Shown: positions 10,268-21,727, numbered from the stretch's first letter. The stretch: DNA of 64,000 nt from Collybia mongolica (GCA_013420905.1 JAAXNY010000001.1:3100001-3164000); one strand, 5' to 3'. Notes: generated by a model from the sequence alone, not told the origin. A program made the numbers and translations.

Positions 10268-11742
10268 TCTATAACATATGGGAGAGTCAACGTGGGAATT
10301 GTGAGGCTGAGTCAGCATCAGGTAAGCATGACTAAGATTTGTAATATGTTTATGTAATCAACCTGGGCCCTCCATGGGCCTCACACATCACATGCCCTGC
10401 ACATGACTATCTGAAATCATGTGATCCTGTCAAAACATCGGTCAATCCCACCTTTCTTTCCCACTTCTTATCTTCAATTAATACATAGCTAACCATATAA
10501 AAACTCTTTTATAATTTGTTTAACCAGGGATAAGCTGCAATGAGAACAAACTACAAGAAAGCAGTTTGTGTTGTTTTACCTAGAAGTGCCCCTCTGTTGT
10601 TGGAGTGGGTTGTAGCAGTAATTAGTATCAAACTTGAGATTTCTGCTCCCCTTGGGTTCTGTCTCTCTGCTATTATAGCTCCAGGAGCAGCATATGAGGC
10701 GCTGTTGCAGGTTTTCTGCCTGACCCCATACAGGCATGGATATTGGTCTAGCTTGCAGACACCTGTGGGAATTAAAACAGGCCCTGGAACCCTCAAGATA
10801 GGGCTTTACTCAAAATAATGAAATGATTCTACTTTAATTATAACTTGGCTAATCCTTAGTCAATTTTGGAAATTTGAGGCAAAAAATGATAGATTAATTT
10901 GTGGGGTTGTAGATGTATGGGTCAGAGGAACAATATCTGTTGGAATACCTGTGTCATGGCCTGATTACTGTAAAGTATGATACAGGTCCAGCAAAATGGT
11001 GGTTGATAGTTGTCTATATCATGTTGTGCTAACACAAAATTGGCCAGAGGAATCCAAAGTCATATTTAAGAAGTCAGGTAAAGGCTGTCTACTTACCTAG
11101 CAGAGGGGAATACTCTGCAGATCCTCTGCTAGGGGTCTCTTATTCTATATACTTATTCTAGATAATAGCTATGAAGTCCCATTGTTGCCATGTGGCTCAG
11201 GGTTACAAGGTACATATATTATATACAAGCAAGTCATTGTGCTCTGATGGTTATGCAATAAGTAAGGCATATGAGTGGCAATACTGGGCATCACAATAGC
11301 AGGGTGTACAGGTGCCAATGGCAAGAGGTGCTGATAGCAGAGGTGTGCTGATAGCAGGGTATCTGATGAACAATGAGTGAATATTGATATTGAGAGTTGT
11401 GATAGTATATTGGGCATCCCCTCTACAATATTATGGAAAAGGTACATATAATTCCACAGGTGTTGGGGATCTGACCCACACTCTAACCCAGGTGAGTCTA
11501 ATTTTAAGCACTCATGGCAAGTAAATGCCAAGATCACAGGTAGTTAACAGATATAAATGTCACAAACAATATGAGCACCTTAATGTCTACCCATAGATTA
11601 GTAGTAGCTCATATCCTTTCCTTCAAGCAAGGGCCTATCATACCAAAATAAAGTCATACATATTATTTGGATTAGCAATTGTGCCAATTAGTGGGATAAA
11701 GCATTGTGTGGCACCGTGCCGAAGGCACGGGTCTTTAGCTCG
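10268..11742 (+). mobile_element. Helitron-like element, family B, copy B2 (right end of the block)
   Basis: It starts TCTATAACATATGGGAGAGTC immediately after the CTCG of B1. It ends with a perfect hairpin at 11714-11730 (CCGTGCC/GGCACGG, loop GAA), then 12 nt ending in CTCG (11739-11742), followed by T and single-copy DNA. Length is 1475 bp. It aligns with copy B0 but keeps an extra 323 bp (11074-11396) that includes an 11-bp inverted repeat. That extra segment and its flanks also resemble 54459-54870. No coding capacity is visible. Confidence 0.75.
11096..11133. repeat. perfect 11-bp inverted repeat (hairpin)
   Basis: CCTAGCAGAGG at 11096-11106 is the exact reverse complement of CCTCTGCTAGG at 11123-11133, with 16 bases between. 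A diverged form with one mismatch occurs at 54562-54572 and 54598-54608. It lies in the internal segment of copy B2 that copy B0 lacks. Confidence 0.85.
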
Positions 11743-11796
11743 TATATACATATTGGAAACTCATGTTACAAATTAAATTTGATGAAGTGAATTCCA

Positions 11797-14048
11797 TTAG
11801 TGTCTGACCTGTATCACTGTGGATAACTTTGAACCCCACCTCTCAGCCTCTGGTAACTGAGCTGGCGCCACTTTGCCGTGACGCGAGATACTTGTTTCGA
11901 ATGGAGAATCTTGTGCAATGCTCGAAAAGTCGGCGGGTGACGTGGTCAAAAACAGTTTGAAAAATCCCACATCCGTGTCTTCGCCGTCCCTGAGAAGGAA
12001 TTGCCAGGGACAAACCCCACTCCCGCCATAACCTACCGTAAGGTGTGATTTAGATGGTAAAGGAGAGTCCACAGCGGTTGTGAGGCGTCCTGCTCCTGCA
12101 CCAAACGGAGGTGTGTACCACTCAACTATATCAAATAGCTCGTAAGTAATGGAATATACCAACAATTCATTTACACGCACTTATAAAGAGATCCTTAGGA
12201 TCGAAGTAGAACAAGTACGGATAAAGGGTTAAGTCTGTTTGATTGTAAATACTCATTCCCAGCCTGGCGACCTCATCGACAACAATCGTCGCTGGCTCTT
12301 GGGTGATGAGGTTATCCTCGATTGGCGTCAGGGTTTGATCAAAGTCCACGTTGTATTCTATTTTGAGTTTTCTGAGTTCCATCCACACATTTTGGAAGTC
12401 TTCGCCGGTCCTTGTAAGGTGATACCTGAAATGTATCATACGTTCTACAACTTCCTGCATCTGTGTCACCGAATCGGGGTCACTTGGTTTAATAGTGTGA
12501 GGCATCTGTGCGCCAATGTGTGGTGTGATCATTGGGTCGTTCCTATACAAGTGGAACTCGCCGTCCACCAAGGACAACCGTAGTGCGGCAGCGTCACCAT
12601 CATCTATGATCTCGATTGATAGGGCTTCTCGTTTCATGAGGGGAAAAACCACTTCAATCCAAGGCCTATCGTCACACTGAATTAGAAATTTCTCGGACTT
12701 CCGCTCGATAAGCTTGGAGTAAAAAGCAGATGATCTTGACGGGAATGAGACCGTAGTACCAGGAACCACGAGCAACTTGGAGGAAAATGCACTGACGCTT
12801 TCGACAACGAGTATCCCGAGTGGTGCATTGGGATGTTTGCGATCAGGAACTAGGTTCGAGGCGTAGACACCAAAGGTTGAGCCGACGGTGATTCCTTGTG
12901 CTGCTCCAGCCTGGAGAGTCAATTCCCCGGTTTTTTGGCGTTGACTCAGGATAAAAGAACCATCCCCTCCAGAGGATTCCTTGTTGAACAAACGTCGATT
13001 AACGTTTTGACCTTCACAATGCGGAGTTTGCCTGCAATGAACTTAGTGCTCAGGACTCGACAAATAATTGATAGATGTGAGACGAACCACTTCGGCATAT
13101 CAAGTTTATGCATCAAAGCACTATATGTTAACTCGTCCACGCCGTACGACTCAAGGGTCTTCAAGAGACCTTTGGTAAATATGCCATGTCCGGACTTAGG
13201 GTCTTCCCAGGCAACTTGATCTTTCCCACAAGCAGCGAGCAGAACATGGGAAGCGTGGAATCTCCCGGAGAATCCATTGGCTGTTGCAGCAGATCGAGTT
13301 TCATGCATCAAAATTTCCCGATCTATATTAGGATGGATTGGCGGAAGGTTAGAAGTCTGGCGTGGAACACAATCGGGTGATTGTGACTGAAGGACATCTG
13401 CACGATTAATGCCTCCCGAGCTGCAGCAATCTAGGATGAGAGTCTGTCGAGCGGATTTAGGAAGGATATCATGAAAAAAAATCCGGGCTCACAACGTTAT
13501 TCCCCTTGACGTCCGATATATGGTTGAGCAAGAAGGAGACAGTACGATCGGGAATACCATGCACCAACTCCTCCTCACCTGGTTTGCCGAATACCGGTAT
13601 TAAGGTGTCTATATCAGTTGGGCACATCATTTCGATTTGCTGACCAGTTGTTTCCCAATCAGTCCACTCTTGCGGCTTGTCTATTCGCGCGCCGTGACCA
13701 GCAAAATAGATGATTATTGCCGCTTCATCCCTCCGAAATCTACGGTCGTCACGTAGATCCTTGAATCCGGCGATGATCGCTGCTCGTGTTGCCTTCTCGT
13801 TACGCAGATTTGTAATACAGGAAGGGTGGATATTCAATCCTTCAAGGAGATATTTCTCGAACGAGTCAGCGTCTCCGGCGGCAGCTTTGAGATTTTTATG
13901 CTTAGGCGATGCGTAGACGTCGATTCCGATGACCAAAGCGAAAATGTGAGGCAAACCATCATCCCTGAGAAACTGTATTCAAATCCTTTTATGTCATGGA
14001 AGATAATCTACATGATGCTCACCGATAAGTTGGGGAAGCCGGTGACAT
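11797..14048 (-). CDS. caspase-domain (metacaspase-like) protein
   Basis: Five exons join in frame: 14048-14023, 13964-13493, 13443-13088, 13031-12181 and 12125-11797, giving 677 residues. All introns are GT-AG and 49-58 bp. The N-terminal third is a peptidase C14 fold: start FALVIGID, catalytic His in YFAGHGA (about residue 99) and catalytic Cys in ILDCCSSGG (about residues 171-177). The usual metacaspase HSG after the Cys reads SSG. The C-terminal 400 residues are the long extension common in mushroom caspase-like proteins, ending in a beta-rich segment with WYTPPFGAG. The first exon codes only nine residues; it was chosen because the long exon has no ATG before the domain and an upstream stop. 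Its stop lies 54 bp from the Helitron block. Role inferred: a cysteine protease in regulated cell death or self/non-self response. The family is clear, the function is not. Confidence 0.85.
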
Positions 14049-14466
14049 CGGAGAGCTGTTAAGACGTTGTTAGGAGCGTTCAGATCGTTTAGGTCAAGCT
14101 GTGGTTTTACGTGGGATCATTTGCCATTTATACCTGAGGAGCTCTTGTTCGACGATCAATGTCTAGGTAGAAGATAGAGGTAGAGCCTCAATAACTAATT
14201 AGTTCCAAATGGGCTTCGGAAGAAGGTGCTAATTGAAATAAATACCCGATAAGGTAGAACATTTGGCCTAAATGGGCGATGTATGATGGATCGGTCTTGT
14301 TTACAAAGGGTGCTGAAGAACAAAGATATTGTTGTGATCGTGTCAGCCCTTGTTTTGAGAAAGAACGCGGCAACAACATAGGAGTCGTCAGTGGAATCCA
14401 TCAATATATATATGGCCTTGAGCAGATTGAAATGGAGAAGTAGAGATTCCCTAAATAATCCAAATA
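14049..14466. other. intergenic, caspase promoter and Rrp9 3' side
   Basis: This lies between the start of the caspase-like gene and the stop of the Rrp9 gene, both on the minus strand. Short open frames occur on both strands but none shows codon bias, splice structure or family similarity. No clear TATA box was seen. Confidence 0.5.
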
Positions 14467-16527
14467 TCAAGCTGATGTCTGAGGGGTAAGTGCAACTACA
14501 ATAGTGCCGTTGGCCACGCCTTCCCTGACACTCAGCCACCTCCCTAAACGATGTTCCTGTCCTACACCAGCGATAATAAGTACAGGCATAACCCCAGCTG
14601 TTGAGGTTTTTGTAAGGGCTGTGCCTGATGTCAATTTTGTTTTGTCATTCGTTGGCGCCTGTGGCATTGTCCAAGTGGCTTTCCCCAAGAATTCCTTTGG
14701 AGGAGACAGTAGTTGAAGTGAATTGATAAAGCCTGGCGCTGGAATGGTGCCAACCAAACCGAATGATTTAATTTTGGAATCAAGTTTCCATAGTCGAATA
14801 TAACCCTCCCATGAGCCTAGAACGTTTGTTAGGCAAAAGGCAATGGGGGTAGAAATCTAGTTACCTGAGACAATTATGTCGGAGTATCGAAGGCTTCCCA
14901 ATGAAGTCACCCAACGAGGTGTTTTTATGAGCCCTTCCGTCTCCGAAAGGACCTCATTAAAACCATGCGCGAGTGCCTGTGTGAATATCGGCTTTTTCTT
15001 TTGGGTTGTCCATAAACAAATTGACCTGAAAACACGGTTCAGAAAGGAATAATTGATACTGGGAAAAAAGGTCGCTCGCCCGCTATCCCCTCCACTAACA
15101 AACGTGTTTTCGTCGATCATTGCAACACATTCGATGCTCCCCTCAATAAACTTCTGCGTTGACTCTTTTTCTTGGGGGATCTGCTGTCCATCCACGGCAT
15201 CGTCCACGTCGTCACCTTCGTCATCGCCTCGTAGACCACCTTCCAGTACCTCTCTCACACGGCTTCGCCCACCGCCCCGAAATACCAGTTGACTTTCTTC
15301 CACAATCTTCCAATACCGGACAGTTTTGTCCCGCCCGCCAACACTTACACATGTTTCACCACGTAGGGCGTCGAGAGAGAGGACGTGATCTTGATGCCCA
15401 AACAAAGTTTCAACATATCCCATGACGCCAGGAGATAAATCGTAGACTTTTAGTGTACGATCGAAGGAACCAGTGTATAATTGATGCGTTCCTTCTCGAA
15501 AGGACAAGGCCTTGATATGATATGTAAGGGTCAAGAGATAACGAAATTGGAATAATGACGTACTGATATTAGATCCTTGTGTCCCAGGTGCCCACCGAAT
15601 CCCTTTATCCACTCGTCTTTCTCCGCATCCCAAACACCTAATCTACGGTCTCTTCCTGCACTCGCAAGATATTTTCCATCACTACTCAACGCTAAAGTCA
15701 AGACCTCGTCGGTGTGACCTTTGATGTCTGTATCGGCCGGGGCTTTGCCTTTGCCTTTACCATTTGAACTTGGCCGTGTTTTGTGGAAAATTGCAAGCCT
15801 TTTCCCAGTCGCAAGATCCCACTTCATGATGGATCCTTCCTTGCCTGATGTGAATAGGTACTTCCCCGTCTCTGTGGCTACAGCTGACGTTACAGAGAAC
15901 CGGTGCCCCCTAGTCCTTAATATGTTCGAAGGAGGCTTTGAAAAATCAAACTGACGCGGAAGCAAGGTTGGCGGCGGTAATCATAGAACGTTTCCGAACT
16001 TACCAAGTCCGCAATAAATAAGTGAACCCTCCCCGAGTGTTCCATCACATCTTGCTTAAGCCTGGCGGAGATGAGCTCCCTATCGATCTCAGCCGCATCG
16101 AACTCCCCGTCCGCTGTTTTTGACAAATGTTACGAGGAAAAAATAAGAGAGTTAATGATCAATGCTCACCCAAGCCCTCCTTGACGCTTTCCAGATATAA
16201 CTTGGCTAGCCGCAGCCGCTTTGCTGCGGGCGTTTCGTGGTCATCCTCTTCACTACTGGCGCCGTCCATATCCACGTCATGCCTCAAGTCTAAATCGTCA
16301 ATTCCACCATCTCCACTATCTGTCTGGTCAGATAATTCTTCGTCCACTGCCCTGGACCTTTTCTTTTCGCTGTTAAATTTCGTTGGTGCTGAGTTTTTGA
16401 TATTCCGAGTGGTAAGTGCTGTTCGAGTGACTCTATTGACATTTTCAGTCGCGTTTCCTCTGTCGTTCAAAGGGGGGGCGCGTTTGCGTTTGCGGGTCTT
16501 TGATGAAGTAAAGAATGAATCAGGCAT
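14467..16527 (-). CDS. RRP9: U3 snoRNP-associated WD40 protein Rrp9
   Basis: Six exons: 16527-16170, 16113-16004, 15950-15564, 15510-15080, 15025-14865 and 14816-14467, 598 residues. The start MPDSFFTSSKTRKRKR, a basic and acidic N-terminal tail, then ...EFDAAEIDRELISARLKQDV and WD40 repeats (GHRFSVTSA, GHTDEVLTLA, SFDRTLKVYDL, RDKTVRYWKI, GSWEGYIRLWKL) are the Rrp9/U3-55K pattern. In this family the protein binds the U3 snoRNA box B/C element and takes part in early pre-rRNA cleavage in the nucleolus. Four introns are GT-AG; the one at 15079-15026 appears to be GC-AG and its 54 bases are also open in frame. The first ATG of the open frame is nine codons upstream at 16554, but the family N-terminus supports 16527. 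Confidence 0.88.
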
Positions 16528-17073
16528 GAAAAATATTTCTAGTACGCGAATCAATCATTTCTGTGCGATTCCAAAAAAAAAAGTGCTGTTGACAACTATT
16601 ATTTTCGGGGGACCCGCCACCTGAATATTTGTTTGGACCCTAAGGCTGGGGGTTCAATGGAATACCAACATTCTCCCATTAGCGGATTCAGGGATTCCAC
16701 TGGTATGTACTACCGATCTATTTGGAAACTGAACGATAACGATTGCCGGAAATTAGATCCTACTCCTTCCTACTCTTTTCCGGAGCATCTAACTTTCTAT
16801 AAGCATTTCCAATTCTGTAGAAAACTTCAAGAAGCAGGGCACTGTGAAGGCACTTCATCTTGTATAGCTGTTTCTGCTCTGAAATCACTGCCTTGAACAC
16901 TCAATCGCTTTTCCATTGAGATATGTACAGCATAGTGGTATCCAAATAAATACTCAGGACTTGTCAATGCTTGTGTATGAGTCCTAGTTGATCGACCGAG
17001 CGCCCCTGAGTGAAAATCCCAAGCCCATTTTTATTTCAACCCCCAGTCACGCGCATCTAGCCTTCCGGCCCAG
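16528..17073. promoter_or_regulatory. divergent promoter region, RRP9 / aminotransferase
   Basis: This 546-bp gap separates two genes transcribed away from each other, so it must contain both promoters. No strong TATA box or repeated motif was recognised. A short open frame at 16633-16896 has no family similarity and is not called. Confidence 0.4.
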
Positions 17074-18704
17074 ATGATTTTCAAGGCCTTGAGGCATCAG
17101 GCTTGTTGTCAACGACACTCGTATTCATCGATAATCTCTATCGGGAACAACCGCTTCTCTTCTCATACTGCCACCATGCGCCCACTCACAGTCGAAGCGC
17201 TGAACCCCTCCATATCACAAGTTCAATATGCGGTGCGAGGGGAGCTTGCGATCAAGGCAGAGGCGTACCGCGAACGACTTAAGCAGACACACAATGGACT
17301 GCCCTTCGACAAAGTTATCTCGTCAAATATTGGGAATCCTCAACAGAAGGGATTGGATCAGCCGCCGATCACCTTTACCCGACAGGTTTGTGTTCAATCG
17401 CCTGACCATGATTCCTTACGGAGAGATTTTGTAGGTAGCTGCTCTCATGGAGTGGCCCGCGTTGGCTGAGCTGGCACCGAATGCTTTCCCAAGGGACGTT
17501 GTCGTGCGGGCAAAGGAGTTGTCAGAAGAGATCGGGTCTATCGGCGCATACTCCCACAGCCAGGGAGTCCCATTCATTCGAAAGAGCGTCGCGAAATTCA
17601 TTGAAGGTATGTAGTGAAGATGTATAAATATCCAACACAGCTCTAATAGACCATGTAGATCGCGACGGATTCCCATCTGACCCAGGGCATATTTTCCTCA
17701 CAGGCGGCGCTTCCGCAGGAGTTTCCTTACTCATTTCTATGCTTATCACACCTCCTACATCTGGAATCCTTATACCCATTCCTCAATATCCACTATACAC
17801 CGCAACTCTTGCCCAACACAACGGTATTGCCTTGCCATACCACCTGGATGAGGCTTCGGGCTGGTCAACCTCAGTGGATTCCATTGAGGCTGCCATTGAG
17901 AAAGCCCACAAGGAGGGTATCACCCCCAAGGCTCTTGTTATCATCAACCCTGGAAACCCCACCGGTGCCCTCCTTGATGAATCAACCCAAGTCAAGCTGG
18001 TCCACCTTTGTGAGAAGTACTCTCTTGTTCTGCTTGCAGATGAAGTATACCAAGCAAACCTCCACCAACCTGAGACGCACCCGTTTACTTCGTTCAAGAA
18101 GGTCGTAGCTCAAACCCAATCCCCTGTCCCTCTCGTATCGTTCCACTCGATCTCCAAAGGAGTTTCTGGCGAGTGTGGCCGCCGTGGCGGATATTTTGAA
18201 TGCACCAATTTTTCCGACGAAATCCTCGCCCTCATTTACAAAATGGTCTCGGTCGGTCTTTGTCCCCCTCTCTCGGGCCAAATTGGTGTAGACTCGATGG
18301 TAAGGCCGCCCAAGCCTGGTGATGAGAGCTACGAGCTCTGGAAGGAGGAGACCGATACCATCCATGAAGCACTACGAACGCGCACTAAAACCATGTCAGC
18401 GAGGCTTAATGCCCTCCCTGGCGTGTCTTGTGTTGATTCACCCGGTGCTTTGTATTTATACCCGCAAATTCAACTCTCGAAGTCCGCACAGGATGCGGCC
18501 CAGGCTGCAGGAAAGGAACCAGATGCGTTCTACGCCCTAGAACTCCTTGACGAGACAGGAATTTGCGTGGTTCCTGGCAGTGGGTTTGGGCAGAAGGAGG
18601 GAGAATGGCATTACAGGCTAACATGTCTCTGCCCCGGTGTTGATGAATACGTTGGGAAGTTAGAGAACTTTCACCGAGGTTTTGTCAAGCGATACGGAGC
18701 TTGA
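17074..18704 (+). CDS. ALT1: alanine aminotransferase, probably mitochondrial
   Basis: Three exons: 17074-17385, 17435-17606 and 17659-18704, 509 residues, introns of 49 and 52 bp. It is a fold-type I PLP aminotransferase. Marks of the alanine transaminase branch are SSNIGNPQQKGLDQPPITFTRQV, FLTGGASAGV, VIINPGNPTGALLD and the PLP lysine in SFHSISKG (about residue 328), followed by GECGRRGGYFE. It interconverts alanine plus 2-oxoglutarate with pyruvate plus glutamate. The first 30 or so residues are basic and hydroxylated without acidic residues, like a mitochondrial presequence. A second ATG at 17176 (MRPLTVEAL) could make a cytosolic form. Length fits the family. Confidence 0.88.
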
Positions 18705-19753
18705 TGAACTATAGAAAGGCAAGGAATTCCCAAGCCTACATACATACTACGATCGGTACTACACATAGAAGAAATTGACGTAACCCTCTACGCAAACGTT
18801 AGCACTGATGTTATATATTGATGTTACACATTCTACGCTCTTCGAAAACTAACGAAGCCTTATCTGACACCGCTAAACCCGCAACACGTACCTATGGACC
18901 AGGATCCAAGCTCATGAGCGTTTAATACCGCACTTTACTACAGCACCGACGCCGTACAGGTAGGTATAATCTCCATGGGCATAGCTCCACACTGAACCAA
19001 AGAGCACATAGATATCAGGCCATACTAGATTGATGTGGGAAAATAGTTTCTGAAATAATGACGTCTGACCCCGAGCTAAAGTCCAAGGGGGCAAATCAAC
19101 AGCCTCGAGTGCGCAAGTACAGTACTGATATCGATGTGATCATGCAAGAATGTATGGCACACAAGACCATTACAGGCTGGAGGTGGCGACCTCTGGCGAA
19201 AACCGCGCAATAAGTCACAGGTGCGTCGAAAAAAGTAGCAACAAACGTGTTGGTTCACGATTTGTCGTCTGTCAATACAAGCAGGTTCGCCATGGGTTAA
19301 TATTATTTGGCCATAGGGAAGCCGTAGAACGTTGGAAGGCGTGCCGTTTAATTAGGGACCTTACGAATTCGAATACTGATCAAAATTAGAAGGTTCTCCC
19401 AGGCTTTCTCCTCGTGTTCAACATAGACATGAAGCAGCCGTTTGCGCCCGTGGGGATTCGGGCTGATGTGGATGTTGAAAGGAGGGAATATATCGTGCCT
19501 GCAGTGTAAGAATTTGACAGAAGGGATGGTATGAGAAACTTATTATTTGCGATTGTTAGCCTGATGGGATTGAAAGGCGGTGTATGGCCCGTGCGCACAT
19601 TAGGAGACCCGGCCCTGTCAACCTTCGTCAACATAACCCTTTCGCCAGCCTTATAGATGTTTTTGCAACGTTTTCAACAACTGGTTGAATTGTTGGTTTC
19701 CCAATAACCCGCCCTGCCCTCTTCATCGGCGGGGTGTTCAATCTTCAGCACTC
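18705..19753. other. intergenic, no gene recognised
   Basis: About 1 kb between the aminotransferase stop and the start of the copper-fist gene, both on the plus strand. Short open frames (for example 19150-19389) lack similarity and splice signals. The right end must hold the copper-fist promoter. No TATA box was certain. Confidence 0.4.
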
Positions 19754-21727
19754 ATGGTATGTCCCTCATAGTCATTGGTCGCACTTGTGGCTTCTTACCT
19801 AGCTTTATTTATTATTTAGGTTTTGATTAGTGGCAATAAGTACGCTTGGTGGGTGTTGCGATTTGCATGTACCCATGCTTTCTGTTTGATTCAAGCCCCC
19901 TTAGCGAGACTTGCATCAAAGGACATCGGTCCTCGACATGTAGGCACACCGATCGACCTTTATTTGAAATCAAGAAGAAGGGTCGACCAGTTACGCAATG
20001 CGAGCACTGTCGAGAGTTACGAAAAACGAAACAAGTTCATGTCAAATGCATATGCGAATCAAAGGGGACCCATGTTGGCATTCATCCTGTTACCCACAAG
20101 AGAGGTGTGTCTCACTATGATCACTTCTCCTCTGATAGAAAGCTTAGCCATAAGAATGCCTTTCAACTAGGTCATACTAATATTCCTGACAGCGCCACGT
20201 TTCCGAACGGCTTACCGGAAGCCCTGGAAACGTTGGTCGCAACGCAGGCATCGTCAGAGGGACCATCATCTGATAGTGACTATGGTGGTATGCAGCTCTT
20301 GCTGGGTGGCCTTTTTGTTCCCTAGCATTGCTGATGAAACTACAGGGGCGAGAAATAATTGTCATTGCAAGATGGAGGGTGCTTGCCATTGCTGTACACC
20401 ACGTAAAAGCGCTTACAGGACTCGGAAAAAGGAAATTGCACACACGGGGGAGCACATATATGATTCATGTGACATACCAAACAGCGCTCAACCTTCCGAA
20501 TCCCACACATCACGAACTCCGTCCCACATATTGGCCCGCCTCGCAGAGTTGCGTCCCGTCGCACCGCGTCTCACCAGTGGCCCCCTTCATGATCCGTCGT
20601 GTGGGCAGACCATACGGCATCACTCGCACGAAAATCTATCATTTAGCCCTTATGGGCGAGCTTACGATCTTAACTATGAACAAACGTACGATCAAGATCC
20701 GAGCGAAGTAATCATCCCCCCCGATACTTTTATAATGGATCCAGGGTCCTCTATTCCCATGGATGAACAAATATTCCGAACTCAGTTACGTGCTCTTGAA
20801 ATCGCTGCCACCTCTCCATGGACCCCAACCTCGTTTCCATCTGCGTGTGGTTGCGGGGACAGCTGTAGCTGTCCTGGATGTGGTCAACACAGTGGGAATA
20901 ATCCAGTTGCCTCTTCCTCTGCATTTTCGTCGTGCACCAACCCCAGCATCTGCAACACCTGCCTCGATTGTACGATACTCTCGCTCCCTGCCTCACTTCC
21001 GCCTGATACATCGCTGTCAATATTTGACGCATGTCAGACTAACTCGATCGACGAATGGATTCGTCAAGTATCTTCCCTTCCAGATTTATCAACCACAATA
21101 ACCACCCCTTCATCTGGCACTGTAGACAGTGCCTCCCCGCGCATCCCTTGGGATGATCACTTTCCCGCCACTTCGGAACTTCATTCTAGGTCAAAGTACG
21201 CTGTTCAGGAATGTTGTGGGGTGCTCTGCAAATGCCGTCCCGAGACTTGCGAATGCCAGATCGACAACGTAGACGGGTACGATTGCAGACTTGAGATGGA
21301 AATGTCCAGCCTGTCAACCCCTGGCGAAGCAAACATCTACGAGTCCGCTCGAAGCCACTCCGCTAGGGCTATTTACGCTGATTCCGGATCTACACAATAC
21401 CTTTCGATCCCCGATGTCACTCGAAGCCGCTCCTCTTCCACTTCTTCTCAATCTAGCCTCGCTCACCATGTCCAGCAGCAATCAGGGTACCCTAAAGGCA
21501 ATCTCTCGCTTGACTATTCTGCACCTCTCGGGCGCGTCCGAGGACCTTTCGCTTATCCAGGGTCTTTTTCGTCCCCGGACCTTGGCAAGAGTTTACAAGC
21601 GGTCTTCCCTGTCTTCCCTGCCTCTTCCTCGATGTCGTCGCCATCTCGCAGTGTGACGAGTACTTCGCCCATCCATGGAGAGCATACTCATCCATTCCCA
21701 GACAGCAACCCAGATATTAATATCTGA
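19754..21727 (+). CDS. copper-fist transcription factor (Mac1/Cuf1/Ace1 type)
   Basis: Four exons: 19754-19756 (only the ATG), 19820-19848, 19905-20287 and 20346-21727, 598 residues. An extra 66-base in-frame intron at 20105-20170 is possible and would give 576. The N-terminus MVLISGNKYACETCIKGH with ...STCRHTDRPLFEIKKKGRPVTQCEHCR and KCIC is the copper-fist zinc/copper DNA-binding domain, including the KGRP minor-groove motif. Further Cys clusters follow: CHCKMEGACHCC, CGCGDSCSCPGCGQH (close to the Mac1 copper-binding REP motif), CNTCLDC and CCGVLCKCRPETCEC. The rest is Ser/Pro-rich. Such proteins sense copper and activate copper uptake or metallothionein genes. The REP-like cluster favours a Mac1/Cuf1-like role in copper shortage, which is inference. 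Confidence 0.9.

Noticed and set aside
12239..12583. Plus-strand open frame of 114 codons
   Set aside because: It is the antisense shadow of the caspase-like gene's third long exon.
14857..15633. Single 258-codon WD40 frame as a separate gene
   Set aside because: It is part of RRP9. Read alone it would include intron sequence at both ends.
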